36,351 bases of DNA from Tannerella sp. (GTDB taxonomy: Bacteria > Bacteroidota > Bacteroidia > Bacteroidales > Tannerellaceae), in contig JAISCL010000042.1 of assembly GCA_031265585.1 (NCBI GenBank), forward strand, positions 1 through 36,351. The letters are read 5' to 3'. The position numbers and the translations under genes are program-made. This document shows, in pieces, positions 1 to 7,906 of the stretch. The notes below the pieces were generated by a model. That model made no database searches. It saw only the letters and a program-made list of their open reading frames with translations, and had not been told where the DNA came from. Within the stretch, counting starts at the first letter, position 1. Every line of letters starts with the position of its first letter.

Positions 1-112
1 CAATGAAACACTGACAAAAACAATGTTGCTCACTGCACGACATAAGTCGATCGCCGTCCTGTTTGACACGATTTTTTGGCAAAAACTTCGTTAGGGTGAC
101 GCATTGTCGAAG

Positions 113-1087
113 TCAGGAGCACAGGATTCTATCCTGACCGAGCCGTTCCATAATGTCGCGACAATAGCCTGCCATTTCCATTTCTATTTTGTTGGTATTG
201 TATTTCTTGATTTTCTGCAAAGCAGGTGTTTCAAGCATATCTGGAGTGAACCACATCCGGGATTCGTTCCGGGTGGAAAGTTTCCGGTTCAGAAGAAAAT
301 ACAGGAAATGCGGAATCTCAACCGCCATCTGTGTACGCAGATGGATATTGTCCTTCCCGACCGGATTGATTTTACGCACCCAGAAGCGGACTTCTTCCCT
401 GGGAATGATAATCGGATTCTTTTCGTTGTTGGAGCAAAGCACGAACTTGGCAAAGAACTCAATCTCCCGTCGGTCTTTGCCTTTGGCTTCCATCTTGTAA
501 TCGCCCGCAGTCGAAAGATTTTTGATTTTCTCTGTATCTTCCATCTTATTCAATAGCAGTTCATCGACCAGCACCAACAGACGGTGAGCCCAGTCCGCAT
601 TGAACTGACTGCGGAAATCCTCGTTGGTATTGAATGTAGCATTCTTGCCGAATATCATTTTCAGGAAGCGTAGGAAAGTTGTCTTGCCGGTATTCCGCTC
701 GCTGGAAACCAGCAGCAGGATAGGCAACATTTGGGTGGGGCGGGTATAGAGGATCTGCAGGTAATCCAAACCCAACTCGATTTGTTCTCCAAAGATGTGT
801 TCCAGAAAGGAACGAATGTGCGGGAACTCACCTTGCCGGGGGATGTGAGAAACCGGCTCGTACTGATTCAGATAGCTTCCATGAACCTGTTGATAATGAA
901 CATGGTCGGGAATAATGCAGAAGCCGTCGTATTTCTCAATCTCCGGCAAATTGTTTTTGCCATAATCCTGCCGGAGCGTTTCATAACTCCAGAGGATTTT
1001 CTCTTCAACACAGTCACCACTGATGAGCGGACGTTGCACGACCTTGTACAAAGACGTGCCGATGCGGATGTATTTTTCTTCTTTCAT
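113..1087 (-). CDS. D5-like primase/helicase (SF3-type ATPase), possibly truncated at its C-terminus
   Basis: Cytoplasmic replication helicase/primase of the phage and plasmid D5/VirE-like class found on Bacteroidales islands. Residues 128-137 form a Walker A loop with the core NTGKTT, residues 170-176 form a Walker B strand ending in DE, and FAKFVLCSNN near 212-221 fits SF3 motif C. The start overlaps the stop of the upstream HTH gene by 4 bp (ATGA), so the two are translationally coupled. The protein has 324 residues. From memory, relatives run some tens of residues further, and the frame is open again beyond the TGA to the window edge, so a premature stop is possible but unproven. The likely role is replication of the excised element. 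Confidence 0.7.
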   Translation of the reverse strand: MKEEKYIRIGTSLYKVVQRPLISGDCVEEKILWSYETLRQDYGKNNLPEIEKYDGFCIIPDHVHYQQVHGSYLNQYEPVSHIPRQGEFPHIRSFLEHIFGEQIELGLDYLQILYTRPTQMLPILLLVSSERNTGKTTFLRFLKMIFGKNATFNTNEDFRSQFNADWAHRLLVLVDELLLNKMEDTEKIKNLSTAGDYKMEAKGKDRREIEFFAKFVLCSNNEKNPIIIPREEVRFWVRKINPVGKDNIHLRTQMAVEIPHFLYFLLNRKLSTRNESRMWFTPDMLETPALQKIKKYNTNKIEMEMAGYCRDIMERLGQDRILCS

Positions 1088-1431
1088 CGGGTGTCTCTTT
1101 TACGTCTTGCACTGCGGGCAAGGGTCAGTAACACATCCGACTGGTCGTTTTTCGGTTTCGTTTGGTTTTCTGCCCATGAAAGAATATCTTTCCGGGAGAA
1201 TACCAGCTTTTGTCCGAACTTCCGGCAAGGGATATTCCCCGATGCCGTTAATTTATACAGTTTCGCTTTCGACAGGATATAGCCGTATTCAGCCAACAAT
1301 ACAAGCGCACCGGATAATGTCATCGTGTCTATTTCCGTTTTAGGCTCTTGCCTGATATGAAACAGTTTCGACACTTCTTCGTGTACAATAGCCCGAAGTT
1401 TATCTTCTTCGGCAACAATAATATTACTCAT
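1084..1431 (-). CDS. Small helix-turn-helix DNA-binding protein (excisionase-like)
   Basis: A 115-residue cytoplasmic protein. The N-terminal half (about 1-45) is charged and probably helical; residues 46-100 form an HTH_17-type winged helix with a SKAKLYKLTASGNIPCRKFG core followed by a wing and the helix FSRKDILSWAE. Proteins like this sit just upstream of primase genes on Bacteroidales elements and act as excision or replication control factors. I chose the ATG that puts the start 41-48 bases after a good promoter -7 box; a longer in-frame reading upstream would begin before that promoter. The stop overlaps the primase start. The precise role is inferred. Confidence 0.7.
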   Translation of the reverse strand: MSNIIVAEEDKLRAIVHEEVSKLFHIRQEPKTEIDTMTLSGALVLLAEYGYILSKAKLYKLTASGNIPCRKFGQKLVFSRKDILSWAENQTKPKNDQSDVLLTLARSARRKRDTR

Positions 1432-1471
1432 ATTTTTGTAGATTAAAAATGAAACAAATCGTTTTACCGCA

Positions 1472-1504
1472 CAAAGATACGAATGGAAGATATTGTTAAT
1501 CAAA
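1472..1504 (-). promoter_or_regulatory. Promoter for the HTH-primase operon
   Basis: On the minus strand TTTG (1504-1501) and TATCTTTG (1479-1472) are separated by 21 bases. This fits the Bacteroidetes consensus TTTG-N19-21-TAnnTTTG and gives a short leader before the ATG at 1431. Confidence 0.6.
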
Positions 1505-1627
1505 TAGATAGTTATATAACATCGGTGGGACAAATGGGGACAAATGATGCTGAATGGCGTCAGGTAAATAAAGTTTGTCTCTCCTGATGGACAAAATGGA
1601 GTAGATTGTCTCAGGTCTGTTAAGTGA

Positions 1628-2071
1628 TTAATTTTTTGTGGTATTTTTTTGTATGCGTTCTTCGGAATGTGCTGTTTGGTATTTACGAAGTTCCTCTAAC
1701 ACAGTATCCGTACTGAAAATTTCAACATTTGACAGGTATTTGGATTTTTGAGGAGTGATAAAGCCTTTGTTTATCCAGGCGGTTAAGGTTTGGCGGGAAA
1801 TGCAAAGCATTCTGGCTAACTGGACACGATGTATCAGTTGTTCATCTTCGAATGTTTCAATAGTATTTTTCTTTGCGATGATATAGTATTGCAAATGCTT
1901 TATGGCCTTATCTACTTCTTTTATAGTTGCTTCATAACTATCAAAGACGGTTAGTTTTAGGGTGGCAAGGTCTTTGTCGGAATAGGCAGGGTTATTCCGT
2001 AATTCTTCTATCAGAGCAGGATAACATTCTAACTCTTTTAGGTTGATGGTTGTCTGTTTCCGGCGGGGCAT
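1628..2071 (-). CDS. Helix-turn-helix protein, AbiE-adjacent
   Basis: A 147-residue cytoplasmic protein. Residues 1-75 contain a predicted helical region, and residues about 80-130 hold a MerR/excisionase-like HTH (RVQLARMLCISRQTLTAWIN) with a wing (KGFITPQKSKYL) and a closing helix. It starts 3 bases after the AbiEii-like gene and may be read from the same transcript. It could be an excisionase, a regulator of the island or an accessory to the toxin locus. I see no catalytic motif. The 196-bp gap after it contains only the promoter of the next gene. Confidence 0.6.
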   Translation of the reverse strand: MPRRKQTTINLKELECYPALIEELRNNPAYSDKDLATLKLTVFDSYEATIKEVDKAIKHLQYYIIAKKNTIETFEDEQLIHRVQLARMLCISRQTLTAWINKGFITPQKSKYLSNVEIFSTDTVLEELRKYQTAHSEERIQKNTTKN

Positions 2072-2074
2072 GGG

Positions 2075-3067
2075 CTATATTTTTATTTTTCTAAACCGTT
2101 CATTCAGTTCCTTGATTCGCTCAATCAGTTTATCAAATGGTAAAGATTCTCCATATATCATGTTTTTCATCTTTTCGTAATCCTCTCGCCATTCATTCAT
2201 AACGAAGTCAGGCGGAACAAAATTTATCGTTTGGGGGGAATGTGTCGAATAATCGACCTCTTTCATTGCCGTCAATGTTCTTCGATGTTCAATTATTGCA
2301 TTGTATAAATCTCTGTTGTTCAATGCCTCTGTTGCAAAATCTGTATCCATTAGTTTTTCCAAATCATAGATATGGCGCGTCATTCTATCAATGCGAACTT
2401 TTTCAAATGGTTTTTGAAATTCCTCGTGCAGCAAAAAGGCTTTTTCAAGAAAAGTTCGTTGTGGAATAACAGTCGGAACTACAAAATAAGTATCGGCAAA
2501 ATCTGTATCAGGAAAATTATCAGCAATAATAGAGCGTATTTGTATATTTTCGCTTGGCTCAATCAAAGAACGTGCGCCAATTTCAATGACTACCTTATCT
2601 CTGATGTAACTTGATGCAAAAAGGGAATTATAGAGTATTTCAATTGTCTGAGGGTCTTTAGTTGTATCTTGAGTTTCCGGAACAGACAACGAATAGCCAT
2701 CAATACCATTATCTTTCAATTTATTGTCTAATTCTTCTTTTAATTTTCCGCTAATATAAGTGCAAGATGCTCGACGTAAATTGTTGATTTGTTTCTTTTT
2801 CAATTCCCCATCGAAACCAAAGAATTTGCGGTCGATAGCAATGTCAACATCTTCCGAAAATCGCTCAATCAGATTCCAAGCTTTGCTCAACGATGTTCCG
2901 CCTTTAAAAACTATATGGTCGGCACATTCGCAGGAGAACAACGCCTTAAGCGTCATCGTTACCCACCAGTCTTTTTCTACTGCATCGGGCGAAAGCTTCG
3001 TTTTGTCAGCAATATTTTCAATAATAAATATTCTTCTGTTGTCAGCAATATTTTGCCATTTGTCCAT
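2075..3067 (-). CDS. abiEii: AbiEii-type nucleotidyltransferase toxin
   Basis: Toxin of the type IV AbiE system. The family has a DNA polymerase beta-like nucleotidyltransferase fold, transfers nucleotides to a cellular target and causes growth arrest or abortive phage infection. Residues 55-62 (KGGTSLSK) are the AbiEii motif I, and residues 71-76 (SEDVDI) carry the paired metal-binding aspartates D73 and D75. The 330-residue length suits the family. It lies 3 bases after the AbiEi-like antitoxin gene and is surely co-transcribed with it. Codon use and base composition are AT-rich like the rest of the element. The assignment to the family is firm; activity is not shown by the sequence. Confidence 0.88.
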   Translation of the reverse strand: MDKWQNIADNRRIFIIENIADKTKLSPDAVEKDWWVTMTLKALFSCECADHIVFKGGTSLSKAWNLIERFSEDVDIAIDRKFFGFDGELKKKQINNLRRASCTYISGKLKEELDNKLKDNGIDGYSLSVPETQDTTKDPQTIEILYNSLFASSYIRDKVVIEIGARSLIEPSENIQIRSIIADNFPDTDFADTYFVVPTVIPQRTFLEKAFLLHEEFQKPFEKVRIDRMTRHIYDLEKLMDTDFATEALNNRDLYNAIIEHRRTLTAMKEVDYSTHSPQTINFVPPDFVMNEWREDYEKMKNMIYGESLPFDKLIERIKELNERFRKIKI

Positions 3068-3070
3068 ATA

Positions 3071-3670
3071 TCAATCATTTATAAGTTTTAATAAAATATC
3101 TGTAATCCAACGTGGAGCAATGTAAGCGTCTGCAAGTAAAATTTCTTTGGCTTCCAATGTTAGCGCATTTTTAATGATTTGAAGTTCCTTTTCCGTTACT
3201 CTATCTTTCCCTATTTCTTTTAAAGCAGCAGCAATCAAAGGCGTTATTTCTCCTCTAAAAGCAAAATTTTTAGGTGCTGTTTGTCTGAATGTAATTGTTT
3301 GTTTTCCTATGTTGATTTTACGAGTAATACCGTCAGTTAAAAAAACGACCTTCATCGGAACTTGCGTTGACAGTCCTAATTTATTTAAGGCATACAAACC
3401 TGTGGGTTGGATTCTTGATTTGTCGCGTTTAGCAATAGCTCTTGCCACTCTTTCGATAGACGGAAATAAGATTCCCAGTTCTTTGTCTATGTAGGGGAAC
3501 AAATAAACACCTTTTGATAATCGGATGATAGTGCCTTCTTTACAGATGCGAGATAGCGATTGCCTAATAGATTCACTACTGCCGGCTGAATCAAACTGTT
3601 CAGGGAAGAAAATTGTTCCCTGTTCGAATTGTAAAATAGTATTTAATACCTGTTGATGAGTAGATTGCAT
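3071..3670 (-). CDS. abiEi: AbiEi-type antitoxin / DUF6088 regulator
   Basis: A 199-residue cytoplasmic protein that pairs with the AbiEii toxin. The N-terminal 65 residues form a winged helix (SIRQSLSRICKEGTIIRLSKGVYLFP), as in AbiEi antitoxins and DUF6088 proteins, followed by an AbiEi_C-like region to the end. Known AbiEi antitoxins counter the toxin without a stable complex and repress their own promoter by binding inverted repeats. A perfect 15-bp inverted repeat covers the promoter just upstream of this start, which agrees with that mode of control. The gene is first in the operon. Confidence 0.82.
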   Translation of the reverse strand: MQSTHQQVLNTILQFEQGTIFFPEQFDSAGSSESIRQSLSRICKEGTIIRLSKGVYLFPYIDKELGILFPSIERVARAIAKRDKSRIQPTGLYALNKLGLSTQVPMKVVFLTDGITRKINIGKQTITFRQTAPKNFAFRGEITPLIAAALKEIGKDRVTEKELQIIKNALTLEAKEILLADAYIAPRWITDILLKLIND

Positions 3671-3683
3671 ATTCTAATCAATA

Positions 3684-3720
3684 ATTATGTCACAAAAATA
3701 CAGGATTTTTGTGACATAAT
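3684..3720 (-). promoter_or_regulatory. Perfect inverted repeat over the abiE promoter (probable AbiEi operator)
   Basis: The arms ATTATGTCACAAAAA (3684-3698) and its exact complement (3706-3720) flank a 7-base centre. On the minus strand the repeat contains TATTTTTG (3700-3693), a match to the -7 box TAnnTTTG, so a bound regulator would block transcription. It begins 13 bases before the antitoxin ATG and 5 bases after the integrase stop. It could also help terminate integrase transcripts, but the stem is AT-rich and lacks a T tract. Confidence 0.7.
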
Positions 3721-3725
3721 AAAAT

Positions 3726-4958
3726 TTAATCTCCAAAATTCGTTAGAAACGCTGCATTTTTTATCCGTTCTTCTTTTTCAAAGGATGCCAGATAGTTCTC
3801 GGTTGTCTTCAAATCACTATGCCCTAAACTGTCTGAAATATAAGCAATGTTTGCCCCGCTTCTTTTTAAAACGCTTGCAAATGAATGTCTTGCTGTATAG
3901 GTACTTATATTTGAAATCCCTAATTTATCTCCGATTTTCTTGATATGTTTGTTTATTCGGCGGGTAATATCCTGAACCCTTTTCTTTTGTTCTATCGGCG
4001 TTTCGTTTCCGGTAAGAAAAGGAAAAACATAACTGTTCGGACTTTTATCAGGATTACCCCAGCGATCAATAATCTGTTTCATTTCGGGCATGAGCAAAGC
4101 CTCTATTTCTTTCTTTTCTTTGGAAGTATGCAAAGTCTTGGAACGGTAGAAATGAATTTCATCGCCGTCAATATTGGCATATTTCAGTTTCAGCATATCA
4201 TTGATATTGATTCCGTTGCACAAATAAGAGAAAAACCATAAATCCCGATAATGCTCTGTGGCTTCTGCTCCATCTGTATAAGTGATGATTTGTTTTATCT
4301 GCTGTAAGCTCAAAGCCATTTTACGTCCTTTTCCGGTTGGAACTTCGTATTTACCTTTTCCGAAAGGATATTGAGCCTCTTTGAGAATTCCTGCATTTTT
4401 CGCTTCATTGAACAATGCTCGCATACTGCGGATATACATCGAAATGGTCGTATAACTCTTTCCTTCATTCAACATGGCTTTCTCGTATTTTTTGAGCCAA
4501 TCAACTGTAATTGAATCAAAAGCTATTTTTGTCCCGGCGTATTTTTCCAAATGCCGAAAAGCACAGGAATAGGTAATTGAGTTTCCGATAGCGCCCGCTT
4601 CGACCAAACTATCTACTTTTGCTTGAAAAGCAGAATTGAGTGTATCGCTCATACACTTTCCCAATTGGGTATTCAGTGCGTCAAAAGAAAATTTGCCTTC
4701 GCTTTCCAACGATTGAACGGTATCCCTGACCTTCTCGTATGAATATTGAAGGTCTTTTTTGATACACAACAGTTCTGTATTTTTTGTTTTATCCAATTTT
4801 TCCCAGTCTGAAACCGACATATTTTTTCCGGTAGAATAATACTTCCTATCTCGTTTATGTGTTACCCTAATCTTCACAGGATATGCACCAGACTTGGTCT
4901 CTCTGCGATTATCCAAAATGGCAGCTACCGTAATTCCATTCAAATTATATGTATCCAT
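3726..4958 (-). CDS. Tyrosine recombinase (integrase) of the element
   Basis: Site-specific recombinase that integrates and excises the element at tRNA-Val. It has 410 residues: an arm-binding domain (about 1-85), a SAM-like core-binding domain (about 105-195) and a catalytic domain (about 210-400). Visible catalytic residues are R357 (in TARHSF), H380 (LGH) and the nucleophile Y389 (TTENYL). The first catalytic arginine is replaced: the box I region reads YLCNGININD, with N251 where Arg is expected. Loss of Arg I is known in some Bacteroidetes recombinases, such as IntDOT of CTnDOT (Ser there). The gene faces away from the att site, which is 178 bases upstream. A matching promoter and a possible operator precede it. 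Confidence 0.92.
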   Translation of the reverse strand: MDTYNLNGITVAAILDNRRETKSGAYPVKIRVTHKRDRKYYSTGKNMSVSDWEKLDKTKNTELLCIKKDLQYSYEKVRDTVQSLESEGKFSFDALNTQLGKCMSDTLNSAFQAKVDSLVEAGAIGNSITYSCAFRHLEKYAGTKIAFDSITVDWLKKYEKAMLNEGKSYTTISMYIRSMRALFNEAKNAGILKEAQYPFGKGKYEVPTGKGRKMALSLQQIKQIITYTDGAEATEHYRDLWFFSYLCNGININDMLKLKYANIDGDEIHFYRSKTLHTSKEKKEIEALLMPEMKQIIDRWGNPDKSPNSYVFPFLTGNETPIEQKKRVQDITRRINKHIKKIGDKLGISNISTYTARHSFASVLKRSGANIAYISDSLGHSDLKTTENYLASFEKEERIKNAAFLTNFGD

Positions 4959-4974
4959 AATCTTTATTTTTTAG

Positions 4975-5018
4975 TTGTGTGTGCACAAAAATACGTACAC
5001 ACAATTTGCACACAAATA
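4975..5018 (-). promoter_or_regulatory. Integrase promoter with overlapping inverted and direct repeats
   Basis: On the minus strand TTTG (5016-5013), a 19-base spacer and TATTTTTG (4993-4986) form a very good promoter. Inverted arms TTGTGTGT (4975-4982) and ACACACAA (4997-5004) straddle the -7 box. An 11-base near-direct repeat, GCACAAAAATA (4983-4993) and GCACACAAATA (5008-5018), covers both boxes. These could be operator or arm-type recombinase/excisionase sites. Confidence 0.6.
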
Positions 5019-5135
5019 TAGAAATTATATGAAAATAAAGCAATAGGGAAGAAAATCGGGAATTAACTATATCGCTAATTTATAGATAATTAAAAGTAAA
5101 TAAAAATGAAAGAAAATAGAAGAAAACGCCACAAA

Positions 5136-5182
5136 TCTGCCTTACAAGCAGAGGGTCGGCGGTTCGAATCCGTCAACGCCCA
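5136..5182 (+). other. Displaced tRNA-Val(UAC) 3' half = attachment site
   Basis: The stretch folds exactly like the 3' part of a tRNA: anticodon stem TCTGC/GCAGA (5136-5140, 5148-5152) around a 7-base loop with anticodon TAC, a 5-base variable loop, a T arm with GGCGG and CCGTC around TTCGAAT, then seven acceptor bases AACGCCC and discriminator A. The D arm and 5' acceptor strand are missing; the AT-rich bases before 5136 belong to the element. This is the classic footprint of integration into a tRNA 3' end, with the intact copy rebuilt at the other end of the element. Confidence 0.88.
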
Positions 5183-5193
5183 CGGTAAAAATG

Positions 5194-5230
5194 AAGGACT
5201 TACAAGAGATTGTGAGTCCTTTTTCTTTTA
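5194..5230 (+). terminator. Rho-independent terminator of the original tRNA-Val gene
   Basis: A 10-bp stem (AAGGACTTAC with GTGAGTCCTT, one G-U pair) with an 8-base loop is followed by a T-rich run. It lies just after the tRNA fragment and was probably cut off from its promoter by the insertion. Confidence 0.8.
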
Positions 5231-5357
5231 TGGGGACATACGATTACCTTATATTCAATCTTTCTTTATATGCTTGTTTATCGGCGGGTATATGGGTAAT
5301 ATAAAATTTTTCCGGATTTTGTTTGACTTGGATAGGGTAAAATCGGTTAGACGGTAT

Positions 5358-5365
5358 TATCTTTG
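5358..5365 (+). promoter_or_regulatory. -7 box upstream of the GH95 gene
   Basis: TATCTTTG matches the Bacteroidetes -7 consensus and lies 37 bases before the ATG. No TTTG is found at the expected 19-21 base spacing, so only the -7 part is convincing. The rest of 5231-5402 shows nothing else. Confidence 0.4.
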
Positions 5366-5402
5366 GGCTTAATTTTTATGTACATTATTAAATCTTACTC
5401 AA

Positions 5403-7796
5403 ATGAAATGGATTTCCGCTAAATTAGTTGCAGCCATCGTATGGCTTTGTTTTATTTCCTGTGACAGTTCAGAACAGAAGGAACACTTGAGATTATGGTA
5501 TAATCAGCCGGCCGATGCTATGGCAAAGGATCACCCGTCCGGTTGGGAAAATGACGCCGAATGGCTGAAAGCATTGCCCCTGGGCAACGGTTCCCTGGGC
5601 GCGATGGTTTTCGGGGATGTAAACAGGGAGCGTATCCAGTTGAATGAAGAGAGTATGTGGTCCGGCAGTTATGATGATAATGATAATCCGGATGCTTTTG
5701 AGGCGCAGGCGGAAATACGACGGCTTCTTTTTGACGGAAAGTACCGGGAGGCAACCGAACTGGCCAACCGGACACAGGTTTGTAGAGGAGCCGGTTCGGG
5801 GCATGGCAACGGCGCGAAGGTTCCTTTCGGCAGTTTCCAGACGCTGGGCGATTTGTGGATTGATAACGGAACGCAGGCTGCGTATGAAGATTATTACCGC
5901 GAACTGGATCTGGACGATGCCGTGGTGCGGGTAAGGTACCGGCAGGATGGCGTAAATTACCGGCGCGAGCTGTTTGTCAGCCAGCCGGATCAGGTGCTGG
6001 TCATGCGTTTTACGGCCGATAAGCCGGGGCAGGTCTCGTTTACCTGCGGCATGAACCGGCCTGAATGTTTCAGTACGGGTACGGAGGGTGAGCAACTGGT
6101 GATGTCCGGCGCACTGTCCGACGGAAAAGGTGGCCAGGGCTTGGAATATGCCGTCCATTTGAAGGCTGTCAATAAAAACGGGACCGTCCGGTACCGGGAT
6201 TCGTCGCTGGTTGTTGAAAATGCCGACGAAGTTGTGTTGCTGCTTTCCGCATCTACCGATTATGCGTTGAAATATCCTGCTTATAAAGGGCGCAATTACA
6301 AGGCGCTGGTTAATGAAAACATAAAAAAGGCGGCGGCGGAAAAGTATGATCATTTGCTGACCCGTCACCGGAACGAATACCAATCCTACTTTAAACGAGT
6401 TCGCCTGGATCTTACACTGGATGAAGTGGTGCCGGTTCCTACGGATGTCCGCCTGGCGGATTTCCGGAAGACGCTGTCCGATAACCACCTGGTGGAACTG
6501 TTTTTCCAGTATGGGCGTTACCTGCTGATCGCTTCGTCCCGTCCCGGCACGCTTCCGGCCAACCTGCAGGGGATATGGACCAATAAGCTGCAAACCCCCT
6601 GGAACGGAGACTACCATACCGATATTAATGTGCAAATGAACTACTGGCCGGCCGGAACGGCTAATCTGCCGGAAATGCATCTGCCGCTGTTTGACCTGAT
6701 TGAATCGATCGCCGAACCGGGCCGGAAAACGGCGGCCGTACAATACCACCTGGACGGCTGGGTCGTTCATCCTATCACGAATGTATGGGGCTATACGGCT
6801 CCGGGTGAAGTGGCAAGCTGGGGCATGCATACCGGCGCCGGCGCCTGGATTTGCACCCATATTGCCGAGCATTACGCCTTTACGCGCGACAGGGCTTTCT
6901 TGCAGCGGATGTATCCGGCGCTGAGAGGCTCGGCCGAGTTTTATGCCGGCTGGCTGGTGGAAAACCCGGAGACGGGCAAGCTAGTTTCCGGCCCGGCCGT
7001 ATCGCCGGAAAATACGTTCGTCGCCCCCGACGGCAGCCATTGCCAGATCAGCATGGGCCCGGCGCACGACCAGCAGGTGATCGGGCAGCTGTTTCAGGAT
7101 TTCCTGATGGCTTCGGACGAACTGGGTATTGCGGATGAGTTTGTTGAAAAAATAAAGGACAGCCGGGAACGCCTCGCCGGCCCGCAGGTCGGGTCGGATG
7201 GCCGCCTGATGGAGTGGGCCGAAGAATTTCCCGAAGCAGAGCCCGGACACCGTCATATCTCCCATCTGTTTGCCCTGCATCCCGGTTTGCAGATCAACCG
7301 CGAACATACGCCGGAACTGGCCGAAGCCGCCAAACGGTCGCTCGATTTCCGTATCGCCAGCGGCGGCGGTCATACGGGATGGAGCGCCGCATGGCTGATC
7401 AGCCAGTATGCCCGGCTGCACGAAGCCGAACAGGCCTGCAAAAACATCCATGCGGTTTTATCCAAAAGCGCTTCTCCCAACCTGTTCGGACAGCACCCTC
7501 CTTTCCAGATGGATGCCAATTTCGGTACGACGGCCGGCATCGCCGAAATGCTGGTGCAAAGCCATGAAGGAAATATCCGTCTGCTGCCCGCCTTGCCCGC
7601 CCGGTGGCCGGCAGGAACAGTCAGCGGCCTGAAAGCCCGCGGCGGTTACGAGTTGGATATAACCTGGGAAAACGGGAAACTGTTATCAGCCGTAATTCAT
7701 GCCACCCGCGACGGTGATGTAGAAGTAAAATACGGCGACACTAAAAGACTGCTATCGCTGAAAGCCGGCGAAAAGGCGACAATATCATTCCCCTGA
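5403..7796 (+). CDS. GH95 family alpha-L-fucosidase-like lipoprotein
   Basis: Exported glycoside hydrolase that should release alpha-linked L-fucose (or L-galactose) from host or plant glycans. A type II signal peptide ends in FISC, giving a lipidated C20. The N-terminal beta domain spans about 30-280, the (alpha/alpha)6 catalytic domain about 310-715, and a C-terminal beta domain follows. The motif HTDINVQMNYW has H405, D407 and N409; SPENTF gives E536 as the likely general acid, and FQMDANFG gives D704. In the Bifidobacterium enzyme AfcA the matching positions are H419, N421, N423, E566 and D766, so N421 is Asp here. The His favours fucose over galactose. The 797-residue length is usual. 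Convergent with the GH43-like gene. Confidence 0.92.
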   Translation: MKWISAKLVAAIVWLCFISCDSSEQKEHLRLWYNQPADAMAKDHPSGWENDAEWLKALPLGNGSLGAMVFGDVNRERIQLNEESMWSGSYDDNDNPDAFEAQAEIRRLLFDGKYREATELANRTQVCRGAGSGHGNGAKVPFGSFQTLGDLWIDNGTQAAYEDYYRELDLDDAVVRVRYRQDGVNYRRELFVSQPDQVLVMRFTADKPGQVSFTCGMNRPECFSTGTEGEQLVMSGALSDGKGGQGLEYAVHLKAVNKNGTVRYRDSSLVVENADEVVLLLSASTDYALKYPAYKGRNYKALVNENIKKAAAEKYDHLLTRHRNEYQSYFKRVRLDLTLDEVVPVPTDVRLADFRKTLSDNHLVELFFQYGRYLLIASSRPGTLPANLQGIWTNKLQTPWNGDYHTDINVQMNYWPAGTANLPEMHLPLFDLIESIAEPGRKTAAVQYHLDGWVVHPITNVWGYTAPGEVASWGMHTGAGAWICTHIAEHYAFTRDRAFLQRMYPALRGSAEFYAGWLVENPETGKLVSGPAVSPENTFVAPDGSHCQISMGPAHDQQVIGQLFQDFLMASDELGIADEFVEKIKDSRERLAGPQVGSDGRLMEWAEEFPEAEPGHRHISHLFALHPGLQINREHTPELAEAAKRSLDFRIASGGGHTGWSAAWLISQYARLHEAEQACKNIHAVLSKSASPNLFGQHPPFQMDANFGTTAGIAEMLVQSHEGNIRLLPALPARWPAGTVSGLKARGGYELDITWENGKLLSAVIHATRDGDVEVKYGDTKRLLSLKAGEKATISFP

Positions 7797-7873
7797 CGGG
7801 TTTACGTATCCCGGATTGCGTACACGCTTTGCAGGTCAAGGTGTGAAACTATCGTACATTTTAGTGGTTATAG

Positions 7874-7906
7874 TTTTGCTGAACCGGCTAAACTGGTTCA
7901 GCAAAA
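7874..7906. terminator. Inverted repeat between convergent glycosidase genes
   Basis: A perfect 12-bp stem (TTTTGCTGAACC with GGTTCAGCAAAA) encloses a 9-base loop and ends one base before the stop of the minus-strand gene. It can act in both directions. There is no T tract beyond the stem, so termination is likely but not certain. Confidence 0.55.

Larger units (their letters stand above)
1..5182. mobile_element. Right-hand part of an integrated element inserted in a tRNA-Val gene
   Basis: The segment holds a tyrosine recombinase, an AbiE-type toxin-antitoxin pair, two small HTH proteins and a D5-like primase, all on the minus strand and all more AT-rich than the chromosomal genes that follow. 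It ends at a displaced tRNA-Val 3' half. This gene set is typical of Bacteroidales genomic islands or mobilizable units. No relaxase or transfer gene is visible here. The left end and the reconstituted tRNA-Val should lie before the window. The boundary on the right is well supported by the tRNA fragment; the extent to the left is unknown. Confidence 0.8.

Noticed and set aside
5106-5372. Plus-strand open frame of 88 codons over the tRNA-Val fragment
   Set aside because: It runs through the tRNA 3' half and its terminator, and the product has no protein-like pattern.
5493-6872. Long 459-codon open frame antisense to the GH95 gene
   Set aside because: It lies wholly opposite a gene with clear family motifs; GC-rich codon use on the sense strand explains the open antisense frame.
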